A stretch of DNA of 39,316 nt from Candidatus Sulfopaludibacter sp. SbA3 (GTDB lineage Bacteria; Acidobacteriota; Terriglobia; Bryobacterales; Bryobacteraceae): contig CAMAVI010000025.1 in the NCBI GenBank assembly GCA_945861625.1, positions 1 to 39,316 on the forward strand, in the 5' to 3' direction. The position numbers and the translations under genes were made by a program. Positions 14,935 through 25,247 of this stretch are shown here, in pieces. The notes under the pieces are model-generated. The model was not told where the DNA came from, ran no database searches, and saw nothing but the letters and a program-made list of their open reading frames with translations. Position 1 is the stretch's first letter. Every line of letters begins with the position of its first letter.

Positions 14935-16857
14935 ATGCACCAACTTTGGCTGATCCCTCTTCTCCCGCTGGCCGGTTTCGCCATCAACGGCCTGTTTGGC
15001 CGGCGCCTGGCCAAGCCCGTGATTAATGCCGTGGCGGTCGGCTCCGTGCTGCTGAGTTTCCTGTGGGTGCTGAAGACCCTGAGCGCCTTAGGTGTTTTCG
15101 GTGGCGGCGAAAGTGTGCTCGAACAGGCCTACCAGGAACACTACTTCACCTGGATCCAATCCGGTTCGCTGAACATCGGCGTTGACTTCGCCATTGACCG
15201 CCTCACCGCGGTCATGTTGATGATCGTTACCGGAATCGGGTCACTGATTCACATCTACGCAGTCGGCTACATGGCGCACGAGGGTGGCTACTACCGCTTC
15301 TTCGCCTACCTGAATCTGTTCATGTTCTTCATGCTGACCCTGGTGCTGGGCGCCAACTTCCTGCTGCTATTCGTGGGCTGGGAAGGCGTGGGTCTGTGCA
15401 GTTATCTTTTGATCGGCTTCTACTTCCTGGAGAAGTTCGCCACGGACGCCGGCAACAAGGCGTTCATCGTGAATCGCATCGGCGACTTCGGGTTTTCGCT
15501 CGCGGTGTTTCTGATCGCGATGCACTTCGGATCGCTGGATTTTGGCACGGTTTTCGGCAAAGTGAAAGACATGCCGGTGGAATCGAGCGCGGGTTGGATG
15601 ACGGCGATTGCGCTGCTGCTGTTTGTCGGTGCGGCGGGCAAGTCGGCGCAAATTCCGCTCTATGTCTGGCTGCCGGACGCGATGGCGGGTCCCACGCCGG
15701 TCAGTGCCCTCATCCACGCCGCGACCATGGTGACGGCGGGCGTCTACATGGTGGCGCGCAGTTCAGAGATTTTCCTGCATGCGCATGGAGCGCTGGAAGT
15801 GGTGGCGATTGTCGGTCTGGCGACGGCATTCTTCGCGGCGACGATGGGCCTGGCGCAGACGGATATCAAGAAGGTTTACGCCTACTCGACGGTTTCGCAG
15901 TTGGGGTACATGTTTCTGGGCCTAGGTTCGGGAGCATTTTCCGCCGGCATTTTCCACGTGATGACACACGCGTTCTTCAAGGCGCTGTTGTTCCTCGGTG
16001 CGGGCAGCGTGATCCACGCGATGTCCGGCGAGCAGGACCTGGGCAAGATGGGCGGTTTGAAGAAGTACACTCCGATTACGTTCGCGACGCTGTTGTGCGC
16101 GAGCGTGGCCATCGCCGGCATCCCGCCGTTTTCCGGCTACCACAGTAAAGACGCGATCCTTGCCGCCGCTTACGAGTTCGCCCCCTGGATGTATTGGGTG
16201 GGTGTGGTGACCGCGGGCATGACCGCTTTCTACGTCTTCCGCGCGTTCTTCCTGGCGTTCTTCGGGGAGCCGCGCTGGAAGAAGGCTGGCCACGACAAGC
16301 ATGAGCATGGCAAGCACGGCCACGGGCACGGCGAACCGCACGAATCGCCGGCCTCGATGTGGATTCCGCTGGCAGTGCTGGCGATTTTGAGCCTAGTAGG
16401 CGGCTATATCAATATTCCGAAGTGGCTGGAGCCGATGTTCAAGCTGCATGAAGAAGCTCCGGGGACGGAGTGGACCGTCTATGTATCGGTCGCAGCCGGC
16501 GTCATCGGCATCGCGCTCGCGGCGCTGTTCTACCTGGTCTCGCCGGGCATTCCTGAAGGGCTCGCGCGGACGTTTAGCACCCCGTACCGCTGGATCTACA
16601 ACAAGTACTTTGTGGACGAGTTCTACGATGCACTCGTGGTGAACCCTACCGTGGACGGCTCCCGCTCGCTGCTGTGGCGAGTGGTGGACGCCGGCTGCAT
16701 TGACGGTGCGGTAAACGGCGTCGGGAAGACGGCACGGGCCGTGGGCGGAATATTGAAACGCATGCAATCCGGCTCCATACGAAGTTACGCGGCCTGGGTG
16801 GTGCTGGGCTCGATTATCGTCATTACGGCGATGAGTATGGCGGGAGGCGGGAAATGA
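14935..16857 (+). CDS. nuoL: NADH-quinone oxidoreductase subunit L
   Basis: A 640-residue antiporter-like proton-pumping subunit (Mrp/ND5 family) with about 15-16 transmembrane helices and a C-terminal lateral helix. Motifs: FVGWEGVGLCSYLLIGFYF, PLYVWLPDAMAGPTPVSALI (with the helix-7 Lys in the preceding AGKSAQ segment), and HAFFKALLFLGAGSVIHAM. Between two C-terminal helices (about residues 452-470) a hydrophilic loop is very rich in His (HDKHEHGKHGHGHGEPHE). The gene overlaps nuoM by 4 nt (ATGA). Confidence 0.96.
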   Translation: MHQLWLIPLLPLAGFAINGLFGRRLAKPVINAVAVGSVLLSFLWVLKTLSALGVFGGGESVLEQAYQEHYFTWIQSGSLNIGVDFAIDRLTAVMLMIVTGIGSLIHIYAVGYMAHEGGYYRFFAYLNLFMFFMLTLVLGANFLLLFVGWEGVGLCSYLLIGFYFLEKFATDAGNKAFIVNRIGDFGFSLAVFLIAMHFGSLDFGTVFGKVKDMPVESSAGWMTAIALLLFVGAAGKSAQIPLYVWLPDAMAGPTPVSALIHAATMVTAGVYMVARSSEIFLHAHGALEVVAIVGLATAFFAATMGLAQTDIKKVYAYSTVSQLGYMFLGLGSGAFSAGIFHVMTHAFFKALLFLGAGSVIHAMSGEQDLGKMGGLKKYTPITFATLLCASVAIAGIPPFSGYHSKDAILAAAYEFAPWMYWVGVVTAGMTAFYVFRAFFLAFFGEPRWKKAGHDKHEHGKHGHGHGEPHESPASMWIPLAVLAILSLVGGYINIPKWLEPMFKLHEEAPGTEWTVYVSVAAGVIGIALAALFYLVSPGIPEGLARTFSTPYRWIYNKYFVDEFYDALVVNPTVDGSRSLLWRVVDAGCIDGAVNGVGKTARAVGGILKRMQSGSIRSYAAWVVLGSIIVITAMSMAGGGK

Positions 16858-18407
16858 GTCTTCTAAACATAGTCCTGTTCCTGCCCCTGGTCGGCTTTCT
16901 ATTGCTGATCTTCACGCCCAAAGGCAACGACCAACTGCCGCGCATGTTGGCGCTGGGCATTTCTCTGCTGGTCTTTGTCATCTCGCTAGGCCTAATCGGT
17001 CCCTTCATGGGCTCGACCATCCCGGAGGGCTATCAGTTCATTACGGATTCGCCGTGGATCAACTCACCACCGATCCGCTATCACGTGGGTCTGGACGGCT
17101 TGAGCCTGTGGCTGGTGTTATTGACGACGCTGCTGACGCCGATCGCGGTGCTGGTTTCGTGGAAGTCCATCGGCCATCGCGTCAAGGAATTTTTCGCATT
17201 CCTAATCCTGCTGGAATTCGGACTGATCGGCGTGTTCGTTTCGCTCGATCTGTTCCTGTTCTACGTGTTCTGGGAAGTCGGCCTGGTGCCCATGTACTTC
17301 CTGATCGGAATCTGGGGCCACGACCGCCGCATTTACGCGGCTGTCAAGTTCTTCCTGTATACGATGGCGGGTTCAGTGCTGATGCTGGCCGGCATCATCT
17401 ATCTGTACAACCGCGCCGGGACGTTCGATTACGTGCAGATCCTCGGCCAGTTGCAGAGCGGGCGTCTGGTGCTCAGCTCGCAGGCGGAAATGCTGTTGTT
17501 CAGCGCCTTCTTCCTGGCCTTCGCGATTAAAGTCCCGCTGTTCCCGCTGCACACCTGGTTACCGGACGCGCACGTGGAAGCGCCGACAGCCGGCTCCATC
17601 ATGCTGGCCAGCGTCATGCTGAAGATGGGGACGTATGGGTTGGTGCGCTACTCGGTGCCGCTGTTCCCGAACGCCGCGCACAAAGCCGCGCCATTCATCA
17701 TCGGGCTCGCGGTCATCGGCATTGTCTACGGTGCGCTGGTCGCCCTTGTCCAGCCGAATATGAAGAAGTTGGTGGCGTATTCTTCGGTTAGCCACCTGGG
17801 CTTCGTGGTCCTCGGCGTGTTCTCTTTCACCCAACAGGGACTGGACGGCGCCGTGTACCAGATGTTGAACCACGGTATCTCGACGGGAGCGCTCTTCATG
17901 CTGGTCGGATTTTTGTATGAGCGGCGTCATTCGCTGGAAATTTCCGCTTATGGCGGCGTGGCGACGCCCGCGCCCAACCTGGCTATCGTTTTCTTAATTA
18001 CGACGTTGGCCTCAGTGGGTCTGCCCATGCTGAACAACTTCGTGGGTGAGTACCTGGTCTTGCAGGGCGCATCACAGGTCAATTTCACGGCAACTGTGTT
18101 CGCGGCGGTGGGCGTGATCCTTTCCGCCTGCTACATGCTGTGGCTGTACCAGCGGACGTTCTACGGAAAAGCCTCCGAATCTCTCAGTCATCACATGCCC
18201 GATCTCAGCGCGCGAGAGTGGGCGGTATCTCTGCCTCTTCTGCTGCTGATGTTCTGGATGGGCATCTATACGCAGACATTCATGCCACCGATTAGTGCGC
18301 AGAACGCACGGATTCTTCAGCAATACCAGCAACAACAGAACCGGCCACAATTAGCGGTCACGCCCGATCGTAACTTTAGCGCCAGCGAGGTGGCCAATGC
18401 CCGCTAA
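16854..18407 (+). CDS. nuoM: NADH-quinone oxidoreductase subunit M
   Basis: A 517-residue antiporter-like subunit (ND4 family) with about 14 transmembrane helices. Motifs: FYVFWEVGLVPMYFLIGIWG (conserved Glu of helix 5), FAIKVPLFPLHTWLPDAHVE (Lys and Asp of the proton channel), EAPTAGSIMLASVMLKMGTY and NMKKLVAYSSVSHLGFV. A Gln-rich hydrophilic tail of about 40 residues (QQYQQQQNRPQ) extends past the last helix. The start overlaps the nuoL stop; the end overlaps nuoN by 11 nt. Confidence 0.96.
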   Translation: MSLLNIVLFLPLVGFLLLIFTPKGNDQLPRMLALGISLLVFVISLGLIGPFMGSTIPEGYQFITDSPWINSPPIRYHVGLDGLSLWLVLLTTLLTPIAVLVSWKSIGHRVKEFFAFLILLEFGLIGVFVSLDLFLFYVFWEVGLVPMYFLIGIWGHDRRIYAAVKFFLYTMAGSVLMLAGIIYLYNRAGTFDYVQILGQLQSGRLVLSSQAEMLLFSAFFLAFAIKVPLFPLHTWLPDAHVEAPTAGSIMLASVMLKMGTYGLVRYSVPLFPNAAHKAAPFIIGLAVIGIVYGALVALVQPNMKKLVAYSSVSHLGFVVLGVFSFTQQGLDGAVYQMLNHGISTGALFMLVGFLYERRHSLEISAYGGVATPAPNLAIVFLITTLASVGLPMLNNFVGEYLVLQGASQVNFTATVFAAVGVILSACYMLWLYQRTFYGKASESLSHHMPDLSAREWAVSLPLLLLMFWMGIYTQTFMPPISAQNARILQQYQQQQNRPQLAVTPDRNFSASEVANAR

Positions 18408-19854
18408 CGCATTTCCCACCGGCGCGGAATATTTGCGCTTTCTGCCGGAGATCATTTTGACGCTGGCGGGCGTGGTGATCATGCTGCTGGAAGCTATCTT
18501 CACCAACGACGAGCAGAGAAAGATCTTCGGGCCGCTATCGATCGTAGCCTTGCTCGCGGCGCTGCTGGCTTCGATTTCGGCCGCGGGCGACCCTGGCGCG
18601 GCGTTCAGCAACATGCTGATCATCGACGGCTTCGCATCGTTTTTCCGGGCTCTGGTGATCGGTATCGGCATCATTGCGATTCTTAGTTCCACCGGCTACT
18701 TGCGCCAGGAACGCATGCTCGGCGGTGAGTATCACGCTCTGGTACTGTTCAGCATTATGGGCCAATGCGTGATGGTCAGCGCCAATGAACTGATCATGAT
18801 TTTCATCGGTCTCGAGATCTCCTCCATTGCATCTTATATTCTGGCGGGTTACCTTCGCGACGATCCGCGCAACAATGAGTCGGCGCTCAAGTATTTTCTG
18901 CTGGGCTCGTTCGCCACGGCGTTCCTGCTATATGGCGTGGCGTGGATTTACGGATTGACAGGGTCAACGAACCTGGATCAGATCCGCGGCGCGTTGCAGA
19001 CGTCGGCCGCGCCTCTAGTGATGGCCGGGGCAGCCGCGGCTTTCATGTTTGTGGGTTTCGGATTTAAGATCTCCGCCGCTCCGTTCCAGATCTGGGCGCC
19101 GGACGTCTACCAGGGCGCTCCCGCGCCGGTGTCAGGTTTTCTCTCGGTGGGCCCCAAGGCAGCCGCATTCGCGATTCTGCTGCGCGTGTTCATGACCGCG
19201 TTCGGCCCCATCGCCGACCGCTGGGAGCCGATGGTTTGGGGTTGCGCGCTGGCGACCATGATTGTCGGTAACTTCGCCGCGCTTCAGCAATCCAACATCA
19301 AGCGCATGCTGGCGTATAGCTCGATTGCCCATGCCGGATACGTGTTGGTTGCGGTCACGGCGCATTCGGAAACCGGTTCGGCGGCCGCCATGTTCTATTT
19401 GGCCGCCTACGCTTTCACCAACCTGGGCGCGTTCGCCGTGGTCACGTACTTTGCACGCAAGGGCGAGAAGTACGTCGCTATTGACGACTTCGCGGGGCTC
19501 TCGCAGCGCCAACCCGCCATGGCCGCGATGCTGACCATCTTCCTGCTGAGTCTGATCGGCGTGCCGCTCACGGCCGGCTTCTTCGGCAAGTTCTACATCT
19601 TCAAAGCCGCGCTCGACGCTAATCTCACTTGGCTCACCGTGCTCGGCCTGCTGAATAGCGCGGTCGCCGCGTATTACTATCTGCGTCTGCTGGTGGTGAT
19701 GTACTTCAAGGACCCGGGCGATTCTGTTGAAAACCTTGAACCCGCCGGCCTCAGCTTGCAGATTGCCGTGTATGCATCCGCGCTCGGCACGCTGCTGTTG
19801 GGGATCTTCCCAGGCTGGGTGCTGGATATAGCCAGCAAGTCGGCTCTGAAGTAA
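18397..19854 (+). CDS. nuoN: NADH-quinone oxidoreductase subunit N
   Basis: A 485-residue antiporter-like subunit (ND2 family), the last gene of the operon. Motifs: MIFIGLEISSIASYILAGYL (membrane Glu), FGFKISAAPFQIWAPDVYQG (Lys followed by the H/Q-x-W-x-P-D-V-Y-x-G signature), IKRMLAYSSIAHAGYVLV, and PLTAGFFGKFYIFKAAL. Family length. The ATG lies inside the end of nuoM (ATGCCCGCTAA). The stop codon is one base away from the stop codon of the convergent HAD gene, and I see no terminator hairpin between them. Confidence 0.95.
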   Translation: MPANAFPTGAEYLRFLPEIILTLAGVVIMLLEAIFTNDEQRKIFGPLSIVALLAALLASISAAGDPGAAFSNMLIIDGFASFFRALVIGIGIIAILSSTGYLRQERMLGGEYHALVLFSIMGQCVMVSANELIMIFIGLEISSIASYILAGYLRDDPRNNESALKYFLLGSFATAFLLYGVAWIYGLTGSTNLDQIRGALQTSAAPLVMAGAAAAFMFVGFGFKISAAPFQIWAPDVYQGAPAPVSGFLSVGPKAAAFAILLRVFMTAFGPIADRWEPMVWGCALATMIVGNFAALQQSNIKRMLAYSSIAHAGYVLVAVTAHSETGSAAAMFYLAAYAFTNLGAFAVVTYFARKGEKYVAIDDFAGLSQRQPAMAAMLTIFLLSLIGVPLTAGFFGKFYIFKAALDANLTWLTVLGLLNSAVAAYYYLRLLVVMYFKDPGDSVENLEPAGLSLQIAVYASALGTLLLGIFPGWVLDIASKSALK

Positions 19855-19855
19855 C

Positions 19856-20545
19856 TCAGAAGTGCAGTCGCAGGTCCGGGAACTTTTCAAGCATCAGCAG
19901 GCGTCCGTCTCCCGGTTCGCGCAAGTCTTGCTTTTCCAGAACCCAGGTGTGCGCGTGCGGTACCAGCACCGCGTTGAGACCGGTTTCCAGCGCCGGATTG
20001 ATGTCGGACTTTGGCGAATTTCCGATCATCCATGTGTATTCGCGCGCCAGACCGCGCTCGTCCACCAAACGCGCGTAGGCGGCGGCGTCCTTTTCTTTGA
20101 CGATGGCCGTGTGGTTGAAATAGCGCCCCAGGCCGGAGCGGTCCACCTTTAAATGCTGTTCTTCGGGATGCCCTTTGGTGAACAGCGTCAGATCGTGGCG
20201 CCCGGAAAGATATCCCAACGTTTCTTCGACGCCCTCGATCAGTTCGACGGGCTGCTCCAAAATCCGCTCGGCCAGCGCCAGTACGTGGCGGAGATCATGG
20301 TCACGAATCTCCCGCTGCGCCAGATGTTGATAGGCCTGCTGCAGATTCCGGCCAAAGTTGAGTGACCCGTAGCCGTGAATCTTCGCGTTCACCAACTCGA
20401 TTTCATTGAGCACATCGCGAATCTGGAACGGCGTGAGCGCGGAGTGATCCAGAAAATCGCAGAAAGCATCGAAAGCCCGCTCAAAATAGATGTTGTTTTC
20501 CCAAAGCGTATCGTCGGCGTCGATGAGTAAGGATAGCCGGCTCAT
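19856..20545 (-). CDS. HAD-superfamily hydrolase
   Basis: A 229-residue HAD phosphatase-like protein. Motif I is LLIDADDTLWE (nucleophile and acid/base Asp), motif II is the Thr of LTLFTKG, motif III is a Lys near VKEKD, and motif IV is WMIGNSPKSDINPA. A helical cap (residues about 17-90) follows motif I. The substrate is unknown; similar proteins are annotated as phosphoglycolate-phosphatase-like. The start ATG overlaps the stop of the upstream LON-domain gene (ATGA), so the two are co-translated. It is convergent with nuoN. Confidence 0.85.
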   Translation of the reverse strand: MSRLSLLIDADDTLWENNIYFERAFDAFCDFLDHSALTPFQIRDVLNEIELVNAKIHGYGSLNFGRNLQQAYQHLAQREIRDHDLRHVLALAERILEQPVELIEGVEETLGYLSGRHDLTLFTKGHPEEQHLKVDRSGLGRYFNHTAIVKEKDAAAYARLVDERGLAREYTWMIGNSPKSDINPALETGLNAVLVPHAHTWVLEKQDLREPGDGRLLMLEKFPDLRLHF

Positions 20546-21177
20546 TCGATCCCGGATACCTTGCCGCCATGACCGTTTCGCGGGGCCAACTGCTTGACGC
20601 GTTCGACGCGCTGCTGGCGGACCAAAAAGGCAGGGAGAAATTCCGCCAGTTGCTTGAGGCGATCGGCCTCGCTGCGGCTGGAAAGGAGGATTTGCCGCAG
20701 GCTCAAGTCTTGTACGGGCCGGGCCAGACGGAAGCTCAGTTGGGGGTGATAAACGTCACTGGGCGGCAAGGGCGCGTCGGAAGATAGCGCGCGCAGTTCG
20801 TTATAGCCCGCGATCGCGCGGACACGGAAGTCTTCGCCGGCGGCGGGTCCCGCGGAATCCTCGTCGTCGAAATACTCGACCTCGCCGCGCAAGAACGGCC
20901 GGTCCTCGTTCAGGCTCATGATTTCGAAGCGGCGGCGGCCCTTGGTAAGAATGTCGAGACGCCCGTCCGGATACTCGCGCAGCACGCGGTCAATCACCGC
21001 CGTACAGCCCGCGCCGGCGAGACCCTGATCGCCGGCGAGCACGACTCCGAACTCGATCCGATCGCGCAGGACTTCGCCAATCATCTCTTTATAGCGTTCT
21101 TCAAAGATGTGCAGCGGAAGTTCGGCGCCGGGCAACAACACGACTTGAAGGGGGAACAGCGGCAACCAAGCCTGCAT
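20542..21177 (-). CDS. LON substrate-binding-domain protein (no protease domain)
   Basis: A 211-residue protein consisting of the LON N-terminal (PUA-like) domain: LPLFPLQVVLLPGAELPLHI, FEERYKEMIGEVL, then a GRLDILTKGRRRFEI segment and a helical C-terminal half. No ATPase or serine protease domain is present; stand-alone LON-N proteins of about 200 residues are common in bacteria and probably bind protein substrates. It is the first gene of a two-gene minus-strand unit with the HAD hydrolase and is divergent from aroK. The start is ATG at 21177; no obvious ribosome binding site. Confidence 0.85.
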   Translation of the reverse strand: MQAWLPLFPLQVVLLPGAELPLHIFEERYKEMIGEVLRDRIEFGVVLAGDQGLAGAGCTAVIDRVLREYPDGRLDILTKGRRRFEIMSLNEDRPFLRGEVEYFDDEDSAGPAAGEDFRVRAIAGYNELRALSSDAPLPPSDVYHPQLSFRLARPVQDLSLRQILLSSRSEADRLKQLAEFLPAFLVRQQRVERVKQLAPRNGHGGKVSGIE

Positions 21178-21216
21178 GTTACTATTATGACTTTCGCGCG
21201 CAACTCATTTCTTGGC

Positions 21217-21744
21217 ATGCTCCTCAAGCTCAAACAAACTCCAGGGATTTACTTGGTGGGGTTTATGGGATGCGGTAAGTCGACGGTGGGGGCGCGTCTG
21301 GCGGATGAACTGGGCTGGGCGTTTTTTGACCTCGACAAGGAAGTCGAAAAAGCGGCGGATGAGCCGGTCACGGAAATCTTCAAGCGCCACGGGGAAGCGG
21401 AATTCCGCAGGTTGGAAGCGAATGCCTTGAAGAAGCGCGTGTGTGATGTCCGGTCGGGCCGGCCGCAAGTGATCGCGCTAGGGGGCGGCGCTTTCACGGT
21501 GCAAGAAAACTATGAACTGGCGGCAAACCATGGCGTGACAATCTGGCTCGATACACCGCTCGATGTGATCGAGAAACGCATTGCGGGAGAGACGCACCGG
21601 CCGCTCGCCGCGGACCCTGTCCGTTTTCGCGCCCTGTATGAAGACCGCCGCCAAGCGTATGCGCGCGCGGATTATCGCATCGAAACTTTCGATCTGGAAA
21701 AGGATTATGTGGTCGCGCGCATCCTCGCGTTGCCTCTTTTTTGA
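21217..21744 (+). CDS. aroK: Shikimate kinase
   Basis: A 175-residue P-loop kinase that phosphorylates shikimate at the 3-position using ATP (chorismate pathway, cytoplasm). Walker A is GFMGCGKSTVG. Shikimate-binding DLDKEVEK and the Arg of AEFRRLEAN are present, with the GGGAF loop (ALGGGAFTV) and a lid Arg in HRPLAADP. I chose the ATG at 21217 because it puts the P-loop at the family-usual distance from the N-terminus. An in-frame ATG at 21187 would add 10 residues. A TATTAT -10-like hexamer at 21183-21188 favours the downstream start. It is followed after 3 nt by the glycerate kinase gene. Confidence 0.88.
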   Translation: MLLKLKQTPGIYLVGFMGCGKSTVGARLADELGWAFFDLDKEVEKAADEPVTEIFKRHGEAEFRRLEANALKKRVCDVRSGRPQVIALGGGAFTVQENYELAANHGVTIWLDTPLDVIEKRIAGETHRPLAADPVRFRALYEDRRQAYARADYRIETFDLEKDYVVARILALPLF

Positions 21745-21747
21745 ATC

Positions 21748-22995
21748 ATGAGTCAAAAACACGCACTACAGATTTTCCGCGCCGCTTTGAAGGCTGCGGA
21801 CCCGATGGAAGCGGTGCTGCATCATGTGCGGGTTAAGAGCGGCGTACTGCAAGTCGACGGACGCCGGTATCGTTTGTCTGATTATGACCGCGTCCGCGTG
21901 ATCGGATCGGGGAAGGCCAGCGCGCGGATGGCGCTCGCTCTCGAACGTCTTTTCGGCAACCGGATCCAGGGCGGTTGGGTCAACGTGCCAGACAATACCA
22001 CCGCGCGTTCGCGGCGCATTACGTTTCATCAAAGCGGCCACCCTGTTCCCGATGAGCGTGGAGTGGAAGGCGCGCGGCGCATCGCGGAAATCGCCAGGGA
22101 GAGCGGTTCGCGCGATCTCGTCTTCGCAGTGATATCGGGGGGCGCTTCGGCGCTCATGCCGCTGCCGGTGGCTGGCATCACGCTCGAAAAGAAAAAAGAA
22201 GTCACCCGTAGTTTGCTGGCCTGCGGAGCGACGATTCATGAAATCAATACCGTGCGCAAACACTTGTCGGCCATCAAGGGAGGGCACCTGGCCGCGCTGG
22301 CGCATCCGGCGACCCTGATTTCGTTGATCCTGTCCGATGTGATCGGCGACGATCTCAGCGTGATCGGCTCTGGGCCGACTGTGTTGGATGCGACGACTGT
22401 TGCCGATGCCAAAGCGGTTCTCAATCGTTTCGGCATCGCCGCGCCGCCGTTGACGGAAACGCCGAAGAAGAACGTCGCGGCGCAGAACGTGATCATCGGG
22501 AGCAACCGCCAATCCGCCGCCGCCGCCGCGAAGAAGGCCAAGGAATTGGGCTACAAGACTACGGTGCTGTCGACAACCATCGATGGGGAGACTCGCGAGA
22601 TCGCCCGTATGCACGCCGCGATCGCGCGCGAATCGCTGGCCAACGGGAAGCGTGGAATCTGCTGGCTATCCGGCGGCGAGACGACAGTCACCCTGCGCGG
22701 GAAAGGGATGGGCGGCCGCAATCAGGAATTTGCGCTGGCTGCCGCCATTGCGCTGGAAGCGACCCCCGGCGTCACCATCTTCAGCGGGGGTACCGATGGG
22801 ATCGACGGGCCGACGGATGCCGCGGGCGCGGTGGCGGACGCAGCGACCTTGCGCCGCGCCGCCGTCTTGCGGCTCAACCCGCGCGAGTTTCTCGATAACA
22901 ACGACTCTTATCACTTCTTCGAAAAGGCCGGCGGCCTGATCAAGACCGGCCCCACGGGAACCAACGTCGCGGACATCCGCATGCTACTCCTCTAG
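21748..22995 (+). CDS. Type-2 glycerate kinase (DUF4147/MOFRL)
   Basis: A 415-residue protein of the glycerate kinase type-2 family, which makes 2-phosphoglycerate (usually) from D-glycerate and ATP. The N-terminal DUF4147 domain has VIGSGKASARMALALE, SGHPVPDERG, FAVISGGASALMPLP, the NTVRKHLSAIKGG block and LILSDVIGDDLSVIGSGPT. The C-terminal MOFRL domain has CWLSGGETTVTLRGKGMGGR and FSGGTDGIDGPTDAAGA. It lies 3 nt after aroK and 2 nt before nrdR, so the three are probably one transcript. It links to glyoxylate/serine carbon use; no pathway partner is adjacent. Confidence 0.9.
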   Translation: MSQKHALQIFRAALKAADPMEAVLHHVRVKSGVLQVDGRRYRLSDYDRVRVIGSGKASARMALALERLFGNRIQGGWVNVPDNTTARSRRITFHQSGHPVPDERGVEGARRIAEIARESGSRDLVFAVISGGASALMPLPVAGITLEKKKEVTRSLLACGATIHEINTVRKHLSAIKGGHLAALAHPATLISLILSDVIGDDLSVIGSGPTVLDATTVADAKAVLNRFGIAAPPLTETPKKNVAAQNVIIGSNRQSAAAAAKKAKELGYKTTVLSTTIDGETREIARMHAAIARESLANGKRGICWLSGGETTVTLRGKGMGGRNQEFALAAAIALEATPGVTIFSGGTDGIDGPTDAAGAVADAATLRRAAVLRLNPREFLDNNDSYHFFEKAGGLIKTGPTGTNVADIRMLLL

Positions 22996-22997
22996 TT

Positions 22998-23456
22998 ATG
23001 ACTTGCCCTTTTTGTGGTCACCGCCAGGACCGCGTCATCGATTCGCGCGAAAGCAAGGAAGGAGACACCATCCGCCGGCGCCGGGAATGCGTGAAATGCG
23101 AACGGCGCTTTACCACCTATGAGCGGAGCGACGAAGTTCCCTATATGGTGGTCAAGAGGGACGGGCGCCGGGAGAAATTTGACCGCCAAAAGGTACTGGA
23201 AGGATTGATCAAGGCCTGCGAAAAGCGCCCGGTCGCGATGGCAAGACTAGCCGAGGTTGTCGACGAAGTCGAATCCATGCTTGCAGATAGCCAGGATCGG
23301 GAAGTCTCGACCACGGCCATCGGGGAGCTGCTGATGACCCGCCTGCGGGCGTTGGATAAGATTGCCTACGTTCGCTTCGCCTCCGTCTACCGCGATTTTC
23401 AGGATGTGGAAGCCTTCGTCACGGAGCTAAAAGATCTATTGCAACGTAGGACTTAA
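22998..23456 (+). CDS. nrdR: Transcriptional repressor NrdR
   Basis: A 152-residue regulator of ribonucleotide reductase genes. It has the N-terminal zinc ribbon MTCPFCGHRQDRVIDSRES ... CVKCERRFTTYER (two CxxC pairs), then an ATP-cone domain VVKRDGRREKFDRQKVLEGL that senses ATP/dATP. Length and order of domains are exactly those of the family. It binds NrdR boxes upstream of nrd genes, none of which are in this window. It starts 2 nt after the glycerate kinase gene. Confidence 0.96.
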   Translation: MTCPFCGHRQDRVIDSRESKEGDTIRRRRECVKCERRFTTYERSDEVPYMVVKRDGRREKFDRQKVLEGLIKACEKRPVAMARLAEVVDEVESMLADSQDREVSTTAIGELLMTRLRALDKIAYVRFASVYRDFQDVEAFVTELKDLLQRRT

Positions 23457-23513
23457 GACTAGGGACGCCCATGAACCCTAAAGATTTGTTTCATCATCAA
23501 TACATATTTGGAC

Positions 23514-23542
23514 TTAACAGAACCCGGGAACGCTGATATACT
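23514..23542 (+). promoter_or_regulatory. Sigma-70 promoter of rpoD
   Basis: TTAACA (23514-23519), a 17-nt spacer, then TATACT (23537-23542). Transcription would start near 23549, about 77 nt ahead of the rpoD start codon. It is in the 169-nt gap between nrdR and rpoD. Confidence 0.6.
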
Positions 23543-23561
23543 AGGGAGCGGCTTTGTCCGC

Positions 23562-23597
23562 AACCAGGCCAATTCTGGTTATCTTGTTAACAGATAA
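23562..23597 (+). other. Two overlapping inverted repeats in the rpoD leader
   Basis: AACCAG (23562-23567) can pair with CTGGTT (23575-23580), and TTATCT (23579-23584) can pair with AGATAA (23592-23597). The two hairpins share the two bases 23579-23580, so they compete or stack. They end 28 nt before the TTG start codon, with the ribosome binding site GAGGT in between. They may regulate translation or be a DNA operator; no known motif was recognised. Confidence 0.4.
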
Positions 23598-23625
23598 GCA
23601 TTTGACGGCTCCGAGGTAGATACGT

Positions 23626-25152
<1,527 letters not shown>

Positions 25153-25247
25153 GCGGACTCAAGCAAGACCAAGAACTTGCGGTGGGTACCACAAGAGCGG
25201 TCTGTTGAAAATCGCTTCCGATGAGTGCGATTCTGCAAGAGAATCCC

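Noticed and set aside
20700..20790. Plus-strand 72-codon frame inside the LON-domain gene
   Set aside because: Antisense shadow; the minus-strand LON-N motifs cover the same region.
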